Counted from the first letter of the stretch, positions 8,078 through 15,727 are shown. The stretch is 20,558 nucleotides of DNA from Rhodospirillaceae bacterium (GCA_020425485.1 JAGQRL010000152.1:1-20558); one strand, 5' to 3'. Made by a program: numbers and translations. The notes: a model not told the origin generated them from the letters alone.

Positions 8078-9052
8078 CTATCCGCGATTGGACAAACCCA
8101 ACGAATCCTGGCGTCTGCGCCGGTCCTGTATTTCAAGATCGTCACCGTTCAGCACGCCGGCGCCCGGAGTGTCTGGCGTGGGGCGGCCGAACGACTCAAA
8201 CGTTGCCCGCATTCGGTCCGGGTCGGCCGGCAGACCCGTGAACAGCTCGAAGGCGCGAACCGCCTGGAAGATGGCCATGCCCTCGCCGTTCACCGCGTGG
8301 CACCCGCGTGCCCGGGCGGCGCGCAGCAGCTCCGTTTCCAGGGGGAAGTAGACGATGTCGATCACCCATATCTGAGGCGCCAGCAGCGATGGGGGAACGG
8401 CCGAACCCGGCCGGTTCGCCATCCCCATGGGCGTGGCGTTCACCAGGCCGTCGGGGCGGTCCTCCGCGATCACTGCCGCCAGATCGGCAACGGCGTTGAC
8501 CGAAACGCCCGCAGCCTTGCCGGCCAGATGGTCTGCCAGGCTTTCGGCATGCCCCCTGTCGATGTCGTAGAGCGAGAGCTTGCGGACGCCACAATCCACC
8601 AGGGCATGGGCGACGGCAGCGCCCGCCCCACCGGCCCCGACAAGCAGCACGTGCTGATGCGGGCGAGACCCGAATTCGCGGCGAAAGCTTTCGGTAAAGC
8701 CACGCAGGTCCGTGTTGTGCCCCCTCCGCACGCCGTTGTCGAATACAACGGTGTTGACGGCACTAACGGCATTGGCATTGACTGACAACTCATCAAGCAA
8801 TGGAATGACTTCCACCTTGAACGGGTGCGTAATATTTACGCCCCTATAGCCCTCGCGCTCAACCTGCTCCAATATTTCTTTAAGCGTCAGGTGGCATCTG
8901 TCCGCCGCATCCATATCGATGATCCGATAGTCGAGATGCAGCCCTTGCGCCTTTCCTTCCGCGATATGCATCGACGGCGTGCGCGACGCCGCAATGCCCC
9001 GCCCGATGAGACCCACCAGGATGTCCCGTCGAGTGGAGCGAACGGCTGTCAT
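8078..9052 (-). CDS. Quinate/shikimate-type dehydrogenase (AroE/QsuD-like, probably NAD+-dependent)
   Basis: This 324-residue member of the shikimate dehydrogenase family oxidises shikimate or quinate at C3 to the 3-dehydro acid. From ATG 9052 the substrate-binding SRT is at 23-25, the catalytic lysine is K79 in 'THPFK', the partner aspartate is D115 in 'HNTD', and the dinucleotide loop is GAGGAG (139-144). The second strand ends in an acidic residue ('LYDID', D163), where NADP-dependent AroE has an Asn-Arg-Thr motif, so NAD+ use and a catabolic role are likely, as in Corynebacterium QsuD. The start is chosen because AGGGG lies 6 bases before ATG 9052; an ATG at 9058 would sit directly on it. 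A tail of about 35 residues after 'FTGL' is longer than usual. It is the first gene of the minus-strand block and divergent from tetR. Confidence 0.88.
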   Translation of the reverse strand: MTAVRSTRRDILVGLIGRGIAASRTPSMHIAEGKAQGLHLDYRIIDMDAADRCHLTLKEILEQVEREGYRGVNITHPFKVEVIPLLDELSVNANAVSAVNTVVFDNGVRRGHNTDLRGFTESFRREFGSRPHQHVLLVGAGGAGAAVAHALVDCGVRKLSLYDIDRGHAESLADHLAGKAAGVSVNAVADLAAVIAEDRPDGLVNATPMGMANRPGSAVPPSLLAPQIWVIDIVYFPLETELLRAARARGCHAVNGEGMAIFQAVRAFELFTGLPADPDRMRATFESFGRPTPDTPGAGVLNGDDLEIQDRRRRQDSLGLSNRG

Positions 9053-9096
9053 CGGCATCCCCTGACCACCCAAGGCGTGACACGTGCCAAAATATC

Positions 9097-9132
9097 TTTG
9101 ACTCAAATGTACCGTTTGGGTAATTTTGTCAA
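9097..9132. promoter_or_regulatory. Divergent promoter region with candidate TetR operator
   Basis: On the plus strand TTGACT (9098-9103) and TAATTT (9121-9126) are 17 bases apart, a good sigma-70 promoter for tetR. On the minus strand TTGACA (9132-9127) is followed after 15 bases by TACATT (9111-9106), a weaker promoter for the dehydrogenase gene. The same segment holds TTTGA-C-TCAAA (9097-9107, palindromic except for its centre base) and the longer dyad ACTCAAA-N7-TTTGGGT (9101-9121, one mismatch), which lies over both promoters. A repressor bound here would block both directions. Confidence 0.6.
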
Positions 9133-9193
9133 CCGAATTGTCGCGAAGGCTTGGGAAGCCAGGCCCTAGTGCTCGGATCTGCGAGACTCAGTG

Positions 9194-9895
9194 ATGCTCG
9201 AAAATCCCGAGGGACCGCGCGGTCCCTCCAGATCCTGGAAGCAAAACCCGGAAGCGGTTCGCGCCGACATATTGCGCGCGGCGACGGCGCAATTCGCGCG
9301 GCACGGCCTTGCCGGAACGCCGATACAAGACATTGCTGATCAAACCAATACGTCGAAAAGAATGATCTTCTATTATTTCGGCGACAAGGAAGGGCTTTAC
9401 CGGGCGGTACTTGAAAAGGCCTATCGCGAGGTTCGCGATGGCGAGAAAAAGCTGAACCTCGAAGGCTTGCAGCCCATTGAGGCGCTCATCCGTCTCGTCG
9501 AATTCTCATTCGAGCATCACAGGGCCAACTGGGATTTCATCCGGCTTGTGATGATCGAAAACATCCACGGTTCCGAACATTTGGCGAATGTTGAGGGTCT
9601 CAGCAAGATTAACTCAACGGTGATCGATCAGCTTTCCAATATCTGCGATGCGGGAAAGAAGGCCGGCATTTTCCGAACGGATGTTTCGGCACTTTCCCTG
9701 CACTGGCAAATAAGCGCCATGTGCTTCTTCAACGTTTCAAATAGACCCACGTTCTCAACGCTGTTTGGCGATGACTTGTTCACGGAGAAGGCGCAGGCGC
9801 AGCTTTGCGACCAGATCGTTCGCTCCGTCCTTGCCGCAGTGGTCTTGCCTGAAGAACTCGGGAAAATTGAGAGATGTAGCGCAGCAGCAGGATGA
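9194..9895 (+). CDS. TetR family transcriptional regulator
   Basis: This regulator of about 233 residues has the TetR DNA-binding domain at about 22-70: 'ILRAATAQFARHG', then 'IQDIADQTNTSKRMIFYYF' with the recognition helix near 54-62. The helical C-terminal half resembles the RutR-like ligand-binding type. The start may be ATG 9194 or the GTG three bases earlier; a GAG lies 8 bases before the ATG. The gene is divergent from the catabolic block and co-directional with the TRAP genes, 224 bases upstream of dctP. It likely represses both, with the imported substrate or an early metabolite as inducer; that is inference from position and shared DNA motifs. The gene and its flanks are visibly more AT-rich (AAA, ATT and TTT codons) than the neighbouring operons. 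Confidence 0.9.
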   Translation: MLENPEGPRGPSRSWKQNPEAVRADILRAATAQFARHGLAGTPIQDIADQTNTSKRMIFYYFGDKEGLYRAVLEKAYREVRDGEKKLNLEGLQPIEALIRLVEFSFEHHRANWDFIRLVMIENIHGSEHLANVEGLSKINSTVIDQLSNICDAGKKAGIFRTDVSALSLHWQISAMCFFNVSNRPTFSTLFGDDLFTEKAQAQLCDQIVRSVLAAVVLPEELGKIERCSAAAG

Positions 9896-9995
9896 TACCT
9901 CAGCCATCTTGAAATATAGATTTGCCAGCATGGCATATGTGGATAATATTCGATTGCTATCGAGGCGTATTCGGCTGCCTTTCTATTTTGTATTC

Positions 9996-10041
9996 TGACT
10001 CAATGACTCAAATACTGCCCGCTGCGCTCGTCGTTTGACTC
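9996..10041. promoter_or_regulatory. TGACTCA motif cluster upstream of dctP
   Basis: TGACTCAA occurs twice in direct succession (9996-10003 and 10004-10011), and TTTGACTC follows at 10034-10041. The second copy extends to TGACTCAAAT, identical over 10 bases to 9099-9108 in the tetR/dehydrogenase promoter region. The cluster ends about 80 bases before the dctP start and is a candidate operator for the same regulator. No convincing sigma-70 -10 box was found next to it; TTGACG at 10050-10055 is a possible -35 without a good partner. Confidence 0.5.
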
Positions 10042-10119
10042 TTTCTCTATTGACGGGCTCGCAAAAATATGAATCGTAGAAGCGAGAATATCGAATAACA
10101 TCTTTTGGGAGGACCAAGA

Positions 10120-11112
10120 ATGTACTCTGCTCGCGGACTCACGCTCGTCGCGGCGCTTGCCGCGTCGACGACCCTCCTCGCCGCCGGCATGGCTGCGGCG
10201 CAGGATCGCCCGGTTCTTCGCCTGTCCTCGGTCGTGTCGGAAAGCGACATCCGTGCCGACGCCTTCGCAGCCATCTCCGCGGCTGTTGCCGACCAGCTCG
10301 ATCTGCAGGTCTTCAATGGCGCGACGCTGGTTGCCCAGGGCACGGAGCTGACCTCCATCCAGCGCGGCAACCTGGAGATGGGACTGATCGCACCGCAGTC
10401 GATCGCCGAGCAGGTGCCGGAATGGTCCATCGTGACCTCGGCATACCTGTTCAGCGACGCCGATCACCTCGCCCGTGTGTTCGACAGCGAGGTTGGTGCT
10501 GAACTGCTCGGCATGGCGGAAGACATCGGCATCCACGTCCTCGCCCCGGTCTATTTCGGAACCCGCCAGGTCAACCTGCGGTCCGACGATATCGAGGTGA
10601 TGACCCCCGCAGACCTCAATGGCATCACGCTGCGCATGCCGGGCGGCGACGCGTGGCAGTTCCTCGGCGAAGCCATCGGCGCCAATCCGACGCCGCTCGC
10701 CTATGCCGAGGTCTACACCGCCCTGCAGACCGGGGCGATCGACGGCCAGGACAACCCGCTGCCCAACGACTACAACATGCGGTTCTACGAGGTGACCTCG
10801 CAGATCGTTCTCACCGGCCACCTCATCGGCTTCGATGTTCTGGCGATCGGCACCGAGGTTTGGGACAGCCTGACGCCGGAGCAGCAGGAACTCCTGCAAT
10901 CGGCGGTCGACGATGCGATTGCCGAGAGCACCGCACGTCACCTCGCCCGCGAACAGGAACTGGTCGAGTTCTTCGAAGGCGAGGGGCTGCGGGTCTATGA
11001 ACCCGACCGCGAAGCCTTCCGGGAATATGCCCAGGCCCGCTACCTCGAAAGCGAATTCGCCGAGAGCTGGCCTGACGGCATGCTGGACGCAATCAACGCG
11101 CTTGCCGAATAG
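10120..11112 (+). CDS. dctP: TRAP transporter substrate-binding protein (DctP)
   Basis: This 330-residue periplasmic protein captures an organic acid and delivers it to the DctQM membrane complex. A Sec signal peptide covers about residues 1-27: a short basic start, a hydrophobic core 'LTLVAALAASTTLLAAGM', then cleavage near 'AAAQ'. The DctP fold is shown by 'LTSIQRGNLEMGLI' (78-90), 'DLNGITLRMPGG' with the conserved carboxylate-binding arginine R172, and 'EVYTALQTGAIDGQDNP' (197-213). GGGAGG ends 6 bases before ATG 10120; a TTG at 10105 is not needed. Like other TRAP binding proteins it probably binds a carboxylate. Its neighbours suggest quinate, shikimate or a related acid, but the ligand cannot be read from sequence. 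Confidence 0.92.
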   Translation: MYSARGLTLVAALAASTTLLAAGMAAAQDRPVLRLSSVVSESDIRADAFAAISAAVADQLDLQVFNGATLVAQGTELTSIQRGNLEMGLIAPQSIAEQVPEWSIVTSAYLFSDADHLARVFDSEVGAELLGMAEDIGIHVLAPVYFGTRQVNLRSDDIEVMTPADLNGITLRMPGGDAWQFLGEAIGANPTPLAYAEVYTALQTGAIDGQDNPLPNDYNMRFYEVTSQIVLTGHLIGFDVLAIGTEVWDSLTPEQQELLQSAVDDAIAESTARHLAREQELVEFFEGEGLRVYEPDREAFREYAQARYLESEFAESWPDGMLDAINALAE

Positions 11113-11119
11113 CGGTCGT

Positions 11120-11147
11120 GCGGTGGGCCGAACGGTCGGCCCACCGC
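11120..11147 (+). terminator. Intercistronic hairpin between dctP and dctQ
   Basis: The arms GCGGTGGGCCGA (11120-11131) and TCGGCCCACCGC (11136-11147) pair perfectly over 12 bp around a 4-base loop, eight bases after the dctP stop. No U-run follows, so it is probably not a full intrinsic terminator. It is better read as a 3'-end-stabilising or attenuating structure that keeps the binding protein more abundant than the membrane subunits. Confidence 0.7.
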
Positions 11148-11195
11148 CTCCGCACCTTAGGCTTACCGCCGCTCACTCGCCCTGAAGCTTGAGCC

Positions 11196-11729
11196 ATGGA
11201 TGGACCGACGCGCGACTACAAGGCGTGGGCCCGCGCCGTCGGAGAGGCTGTTCCAGCCTTGCTGCTGGCCGCGATGTTCCTGTGTTTCATCATCCAGGTC
11301 TTCATGCGCTACGTGATGGGCGACCCGGTCGGCTGGACCGTGGAAGTCTGTGTCATCGCCTGGCTTTGGGTCATCCTGTGGGGCCAGTCCGTCTCGGCAT
11401 CCGAACAGGACGAAATCCGCTTCGACATCGTCTACGCCGCGGTTTCACCGGGCGTGCGGCGCTGGTTTCGCGTCGCCTTTTCCGTTGTGCTGGTTACGGT
11501 TTATGCCGTTTCGCTGGCGGCAAATTGGGATTTCGTGACGTTCATGTCGATCCAGGACACGGCGTATCTCGATATTCCGTTTAGCTGGGTTTTCTCGGTC
11601 GTTATTCTGTTCTTCGTCGTTTCGATCCTGCGCTATCTCTGGATCCTCTGGCGGGCGCTGACCGGCAAGGCCGTGGAACCGCGCAGGGTCGGCCCGCATG
11701 CCGCCGTCCGCGAGGACGCTCCTGAATGA
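11196..11729 (+). CDS. dctQ: TRAP transporter small membrane subunit (DctQ)
   Basis: This 177-residue protein is the small four-helix membrane subunit that couples the periplasmic binding protein to the large permease. Hydrophobic segments lie at about 18-38, 50-70, 91-112 and 128-150. The family signature 'FMRYVMGDPVGWTVEV' near residues 33-48, followed by 'WLWVILWG', is clear. The ribosome-binding site before ATG 11196 is weak. The stop overlaps the dctM start (ATGA at 11726-11729), so the two membrane subunits are translationally coupled. The gene follows dctP across an 83-base gap that contains a strong hairpin. Confidence 0.9.
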   Translation: MDGPTRDYKAWARAVGEAVPALLLAAMFLCFIIQVFMRYVMGDPVGWTVEVCVIAWLWVILWGQSVSASEQDEIRFDIVYAAVSPGVRRWFRVAFSVVLVTVYAVSLAANWDFVTFMSIQDTAYLDIPFSWVFSVVILFFVVSILRYLWILWRALTGKAVEPRRVGPHAAVREDAPE

Positions 11730-13021
11730 GCTGGCAATTCGGCGTCACCGTCGCTGCCATCGTGATGACGGCGGTGCTCGGGCTGCCCATCGGGCACGCC
11801 ATGCTCGCCGCATCGATCTTCTATCTGCTGCTGATGGGACAGGACATGTCCATCGCAGCGGAACAGATGGTGAATGGCCTTTACGGCTCCTACGTCCTGC
11901 TCGCCATTCCCCTGTTCATCTTCGCTGCCGACTTGATGAATGTCGGCACGCTGTCCGACCGGCTGTTGGATTTCTGCAAGGCCCTGGTCGGCCGGTTCCG
12001 CGGCGGGCTTGGCCACGTCAATGTGGTGTCCTCGCTGATCTTTTCCGGCATGTCGGGCTCAGCCATCGCCGATGCGGTCGGCATGGGCCGCATCATCATT
12101 CATCTGATGACGCGCGACGGAAAGTATCCGGGCTCCTATGCCGGCGCGATCACGGCCGCGTCCGCCATCATCGGGCCGATCATTCCGCCATCGATTCCAA
12201 TGGTTCTCTACGCGCTCGTCTCGGATACCTCGATTGGATATCTGTTCCTGGGTGGGGTCGCGCCCGGGCTGATCCTCGGCCTTCTCCTGATGGTGATGAA
12301 TGCCATCCAGGCACGCCGCCACGGCTACCCGGTGGAAGAGCCGGTTCCGGTGCGCCAGTTGCCGATGATCACGCTCAGGGCCGTTCCCGCCCTGATGCTG
12401 CCCGTCATCCTGCTGGTGGGGATCTACGGCGGCATTGCCACGCCGACCGAAGCCGCGGCACTGGCTGCCCTCTACGCCTTTGTTGTCTCCACCGTGTTCT
12501 ACCGGTCGGTCAGCCTCAAGGTCGCCTACAACACCGTGCGCCAGAGCGCCAAATCGACCGCCAGTGTGGGCTTCCTGATCGCCGGTGCGCTGGCGTTCAA
12601 CTACGTGGTCACCGTCGAGCAGGTGCCGAACGCGATCCGCGGCGTGCTCGGCGAATCCGACCTCACGCCGACGGGGTTCCTGCTGCTGGTGAACGGGCTG
12701 CTGCTGATGCTGGGCTGCCTTCTGGAAGGCAGTGCCGTCCTTCTCGTGATCGTCCCCATCTTCCTGCCGACCGCGGCGGCACTCGGGATCGATCCGGTGC
12801 ATTTCGGCGTGGTCGTCGTCGTCAACACGATGATCGGCCTGGCAACGCCGCCCTACGGGCTGCTGCTCTTCGTCGTCTCCATGATTTCCAAGGCGCCGAT
12901 ACGCCAGACGATCCATCACCTGCTGCCGTTTCTGGCGATCATGATCTTCGGGCTCGGCATCATCACCTTCGTTCCCGACCTCGTGCTGTGGTTGCCCCGT
13001 CTGTACGGTTACGGAGGCTGA
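11726..13021 (+). CDS. dctM: TRAP transporter large permease (DctM)
   Basis: This 431-residue permease is the ion-coupled transport subunit of the TRAP system and has the usual length and many hydrophobic helices. The diagnostic DctM stretch 'FSGMSGSAIADAVGMG' is followed by 'AASAIIGPIIPPSIPMVLYA' around residues 110-170, and 'GLATPPYGLLLFV' marks the pseudo-repeat in the second half. With dctP and dctQ it forms a complete transporter, so uptake is part of this locus. A short GC stem (CGGCA 13035-13039 / TGCCG 13045-13049) followed by a pyrimidine-rich stretch lies just after the stop and could be a weak terminator. Confidence 0.93.
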   Translation: MSWQFGVTVAAIVMTAVLGLPIGHAMLAASIFYLLLMGQDMSIAAEQMVNGLYGSYVLLAIPLFIFAADLMNVGTLSDRLLDFCKALVGRFRGGLGHVNVVSSLIFSGMSGSAIADAVGMGRIIIHLMTRDGKYPGSYAGAITAASAIIGPIIPPSIPMVLYALVSDTSIGYLFLGGVAPGLILGLLLMVMNAIQARRHGYPVEEPVPVRQLPMITLRAVPALMLPVILLVGIYGGIATPTEAAALAALYAFVVSTVFYRSVSLKVAYNTVRQSAKSTASVGFLIAGALAFNYVVTVEQVPNAIRGVLGESDLTPTGFLLLVNGLLLMLGCLLEGSAVLLVIVPIFLPTAAALGIDPVHFGVVVVVNTMIGLATPPYGLLLFVVSMISKAPIRQTIHHLLPFLAIMIFGLGIITFVPDLVLWLPRLYGYGG

Positions 13022-13138
13022 TTGACGCATCCAGCGGCACCGGCTGCCGGCCGTCCTTTATGCAGGGTCGCGATCAGGGCATGCAGGGCTGGTCTGCCAT
13101 CTCGCCTGGCCGCATCGCCCGCCCCCAATCCTCATAGC

Positions 13139-13182
13139 GGATGATGCAGTCATCCATTTATGATCACCCTGTATCGGTGATC
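13139..13182. promoter_or_regulatory. Two inverted repeats upstream of the oxidoreductase operon
   Basis: GGATGA (13139-13144) pairs with TCATCC (13150-13155) around 5 bases. GATCACC (13162-13168) pairs perfectly with GGTGATC (13176-13182) around 7 bases. TATGAT (13159-13164), a possible -10 box without a good -35, lies between and overlaps them. They sit about 70-110 bases before the first start codon and are candidate operators. No T-run follows, so they are not obvious terminators. Confidence 0.45.
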
Positions 13183-13251
13183 GCGGGCCGACCAAGGAAT
13201 GCCGCCAATCAGGCACGGGCGTTGGATTCACCCCGCCGGGAGGAAAATGCG

Positions 13252-14217
13252 ATGGCAGATCCCAAGGTTTCCAGCGGAAGTGCGTCCGCCGGGCAGCCGC
13301 AACTCTCGCCAACTGCTGCCGCCGCAGTGGTGGGGACTGGATTTCCCATTCTTGCGCGGTCCGACTTCTCCGACACGACTTTTCTAGTGGAAATCCATCA
13401 CCCGATGATGGCGCGGGCGGCGCGGCCGGGGCAGTTCGTCATCGTCATGGTGGACGACCACGGCGAACGCATCCCGCTGACCATCGCCGATTTCGACCGC
13501 GACAAGGGCACCGTGACGCTGGTGGTCCAGGCGGTCGGCAAATCCAGCCGCGAGATGCAGGCGCGCTGCCAGGTGGGCGAAACGCTGTTCGGCATGGTCG
13601 GGCCGATGGGCATTCCCAGCGAGATCTCCCACGCGCGCAAGGTCATCTGCGTCGGCGGCGGGCTTGGCGTCGCGCCGATCTACCCACAGGCGCGCGCCTT
13701 CAAGGAAGCCGGCGCCTACGTCATCGGCGTGGTCGGCTTCCGCAGCGCCAGCCTGATCTTCTGGGAAGAGAAGTTCCGCAGCATCTGCGACGAGTTCGTG
13801 ATCTGCACCGACGACGGGTCCGCCGGAATCAAGGGGCTGGTGACCGACGGCATCGAAGCGGCGATCGCCAAGCACGGGGATATCGACGAGGTGGTCGCCA
13901 TCGGCCCGCCGATCATGATGCGCGCCTGCGCCGACGCCACCCGGCCGCACGGCATCAAGACGATGGTCAGCCTGAACCCGATCATGGTGGACGGCACCGG
14001 CATGTGCGGCGGCTGCCGCGTCCGCGTCGGCGGGCGGGTGAAGTTCGCCTGTGTGGACGGGCCGGACTTCGATGGCCACGCGGTGGATTTCGACGACCTG
14101 ATGATGCGCCTGAAACGCTATCGGCCGCAGGAAGCAGAAGCCATGGAGCGCTGGTCGGAAAGCTGCCGGCGCCTGGCCCTGGCGCCGGCCGGCGCCGCAG
14201 GGCGGGAGGACGCCTGA
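13252..14217 (+). CDS. NfnA-like ferredoxin/NAD(P)H oxidoreductase subunit (FAD, 2Fe-2S)
   Basis: This 321-residue flavoprotein matches the small Nfn subunit, often annotated as sulfide dehydrogenase- or dihydroorotate-dehydrogenase-like FAD/NAD-binding protein. Residues 73-80 'RIPLTIAD' are the FAD-binding motif, 'VGGGLGVAPIYPQAR' (134-148) is the nucleotide-binding loop, and 'GTGMCGGCRV...KFACVDGPDFDGH' carries the [2Fe-2S] cysteines C252, C255 and C267. D247 lies just before them, where the family uses an aspartate as an additional ligand. An Ala/Ser-rich extension of about 30 residues precedes the domain. The frame is open from 13141, but GGGAGGA lies 7 bases before ATG 13252, so that start is chosen. 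It is the first gene of an operon with an NfnB-like partner one base downstream and 2-oxoacid oxidoreductase subunits, and so likely links that enzyme to NAD(P)H. Confidence 0.86.
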   Translation: MADPKVSSGSASAGQPQLSPTAAAAVVGTGFPILARSDFSDTTFLVEIHHPMMARAARPGQFVIVMVDDHGERIPLTIADFDRDKGTVTLVVQAVGKSSREMQARCQVGETLFGMVGPMGIPSEISHARKVICVGGGLGVAPIYPQARAFKEAGAYVIGVVGFRSASLIFWEEKFRSICDEFVICTDDGSAGIKGLVTDGIEAAIAKHGDIDEVVAIGPPIMMRACADATRPHGIKTMVSLNPIMVDGTGMCGGCRVRVGGRVKFACVDGPDFDGHAVDFDDLMMRLKRYRPQEAEAMERWSESCRRLALAPAGAAGREDA

Positions 14218-14218
14218 C

Positions 14219-15727
14219 ATGGCCCGCAAGACCATCCGCAACATCCCGCAGGAACGGGCCTTCATGCCGGTGCAGGACCCGGCGGAGCGCGCGCACAACT
14301 TCAGCGAAGTGGCGCTGGGCTTCGATGAGGAGAACGCGCTGCTGGAAAGCGAACGCTGCCTGATGTGCCCGGAGCCCGCCTGCGTGGCCGCCTGCCCGGT
14401 GAGCATCGACATCCCCGGCTTCATTGCCAAGCTGGTGAAGAAGGACTACCGCGGCGCCTACGACCTGATGACCGAGTCCACCCAGCTGCCGGCGGTCTGC
14501 GGCCGGGTCTGTCCGCAGGAAGACCAGTGCGAGGGGGTCTGTGCCGTCGCCGTCAACGGCACGCTGGAGCCGGTGGCCATCGGCCGGCTGGAACGCTGGC
14601 TGGGCGACAAGGCGATCGCCGAGCACTGGAAGAAAACCAGCTACATCGAGCCGAACCGCTTCCGCATCGGCGTTGTCGGGTCCGGTCCCGCCAGCATGGC
14701 CTGTGCGGGCGATCTCGCCAAGGCGGGGTGCAGCGTCACCATCTTCGAAGCCCTGCACGCGCCGGGCGGGGTGCTGCGCTACGGCATCCCGGAATTCCGC
14801 CTGCCCAACAGCGTCGTCGATGCGGAGATCGCCAACCTTGAGGCGCTGGGGGTCGAGTTCAAGTGCAACACCCTGGTCGGCCGGCTCTTCACCATCGAAC
14901 AGATGCTGGGCGAGATGGGGTTCGATGCGGTCTTCGTCGGCGTCGGCGCCGGCACGCCGCGGTTCATGGACATTCCCGGCGAAAACCTGAACGGCGTGCT
15001 TTCGGCCAACGAGCTGCTGACCCGCTGCAACCTGATGCATGCCGGCGACTTTCCCAACTACGACACGCCGCTGGGCATCGGCAAACGCGTGGCGGTGATC
15101 GGCGCCGGCAACACGGCGATGGATGCCATGCGCGTCTCCCTCCGGCTGGGGGCCGAGGAGGTCCACTGCGTCTATCGCCGCACCGATGCCGAATGCCCGG
15201 CGCGGGCGGAAGAACTGCACCACGCGCAGGAGGAAGGTATCGAGTTCCACTGGCTGACAGCCCCTGTGGAATTGCTGGGCGATGCCGACAACAACGTGCG
15301 GACGATCCGCTGCATCCGCATGGAGCTGGGCGAACCGGACAGCTCCGGCCGGCGGCGGCCGGTGCCCATGGAAGGCAGCGAGTTCGATTTTGCGGCAGAC
15401 ACCGTGGTCTATGCCATCGGCACCGATCCCAACCCGATCCTCGGCCAGACCTCCAAGCTCAAGCTCAACAAGTGGAGCTATATCGAGACCGACGAGGATC
15501 TCGCCACCTCGCTGGCAGGCGTCTATGCGGGCGGCGACATCGTCACCGGGGCGGCGACCGTGATCCTTGCCATGGGAGCCGGCCGCAGGGCCGCCGCCAG
15601 CATCCGGCGCTACCTGGGCATCCGCGACAGTGCGGTGGTCTACGAGCCGGAGCGGACCGGCTTTGAGAACACGCTGTTCGGCATCGACCTCGCCGAACGA
15701 AACTTCACCCATGTAAGGCTGGTGTAG
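14219..15727 (+). CDS. NfnB/GltD-like NADPH-binding Fe-S flavoprotein
   Basis: This 502-residue protein belongs to the glutamate synthase small subunit/NfnB family, which moves electrons between NADPH, FAD and two [4Fe-4S] clusters. The N-terminal cluster domain has C47, C50, C55 and C59, then C94, C98, C104 and C108. The FAD loop 'VVGSGPAS' is at 152-159 and the NADPH loop 'VAVIGAGNTAMD' at 291-302; 'AGGDIVTGAATVILAMGAGR' marks the C-terminal FAD contact. No GltB large subunit is present, which argues against glutamate synthase; the adjacent NfnA-like gene argues for an Nfn-type heterodimer. The start overlaps almost directly (stop 14217, ATG 14219), with GGGAGGA 8 bases upstream. Together with the next genes it probably forms an NADP(H)-coupled 2-oxoacid oxidoreductase. 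Confidence 0.9.
   Translation: MARKTIRNIPQERAFMPVQDPAERAHNFSEVALGFDEENALLESERCLMCPEPACVAACPVSIDIPGFIAKLVKKDYRGAYDLMTESTQLPAVCGRVCPQEDQCEGVCAVAVNGTLEPVAIGRLERWLGDKAIAEHWKKTSYIEPNRFRIGVVGSGPASMACAGDLAKAGCSVTIFEALHAPGGVLRYGIPEFRLPNSVVDAEIANLEALGVEFKCNTLVGRLFTIEQMLGEMGFDAVFVGVGAGTPRFMDIPGENLNGVLSANELLTRCNLMHAGDFPNYDTPLGIGKRVAVIGAGNTAMDAMRVSLRLGAEEVHCVYRRTDAECPARAEELHHAQEEGIEFHWLTAPVELLGDADNNVRTIRCIRMELGEPDSSGRRRPVPMEGSEFDFAADTVVYAIGTDPNPILGQTSKLKLNKWSYIETDEDLATSLAGVYAGGDIVTGAATVILAMGAGRRAAASIRRYLGIRDSAVVYEPERTGFENTLFGIDLAERNFTHVRLV

Noticed and set aside
9923..9935. Inverted repeat TGCCA-GCA-TGGCA after tetR
   Set aside because: Arms of only 5 bp and no U-run make it too weak to call a terminator or operator.
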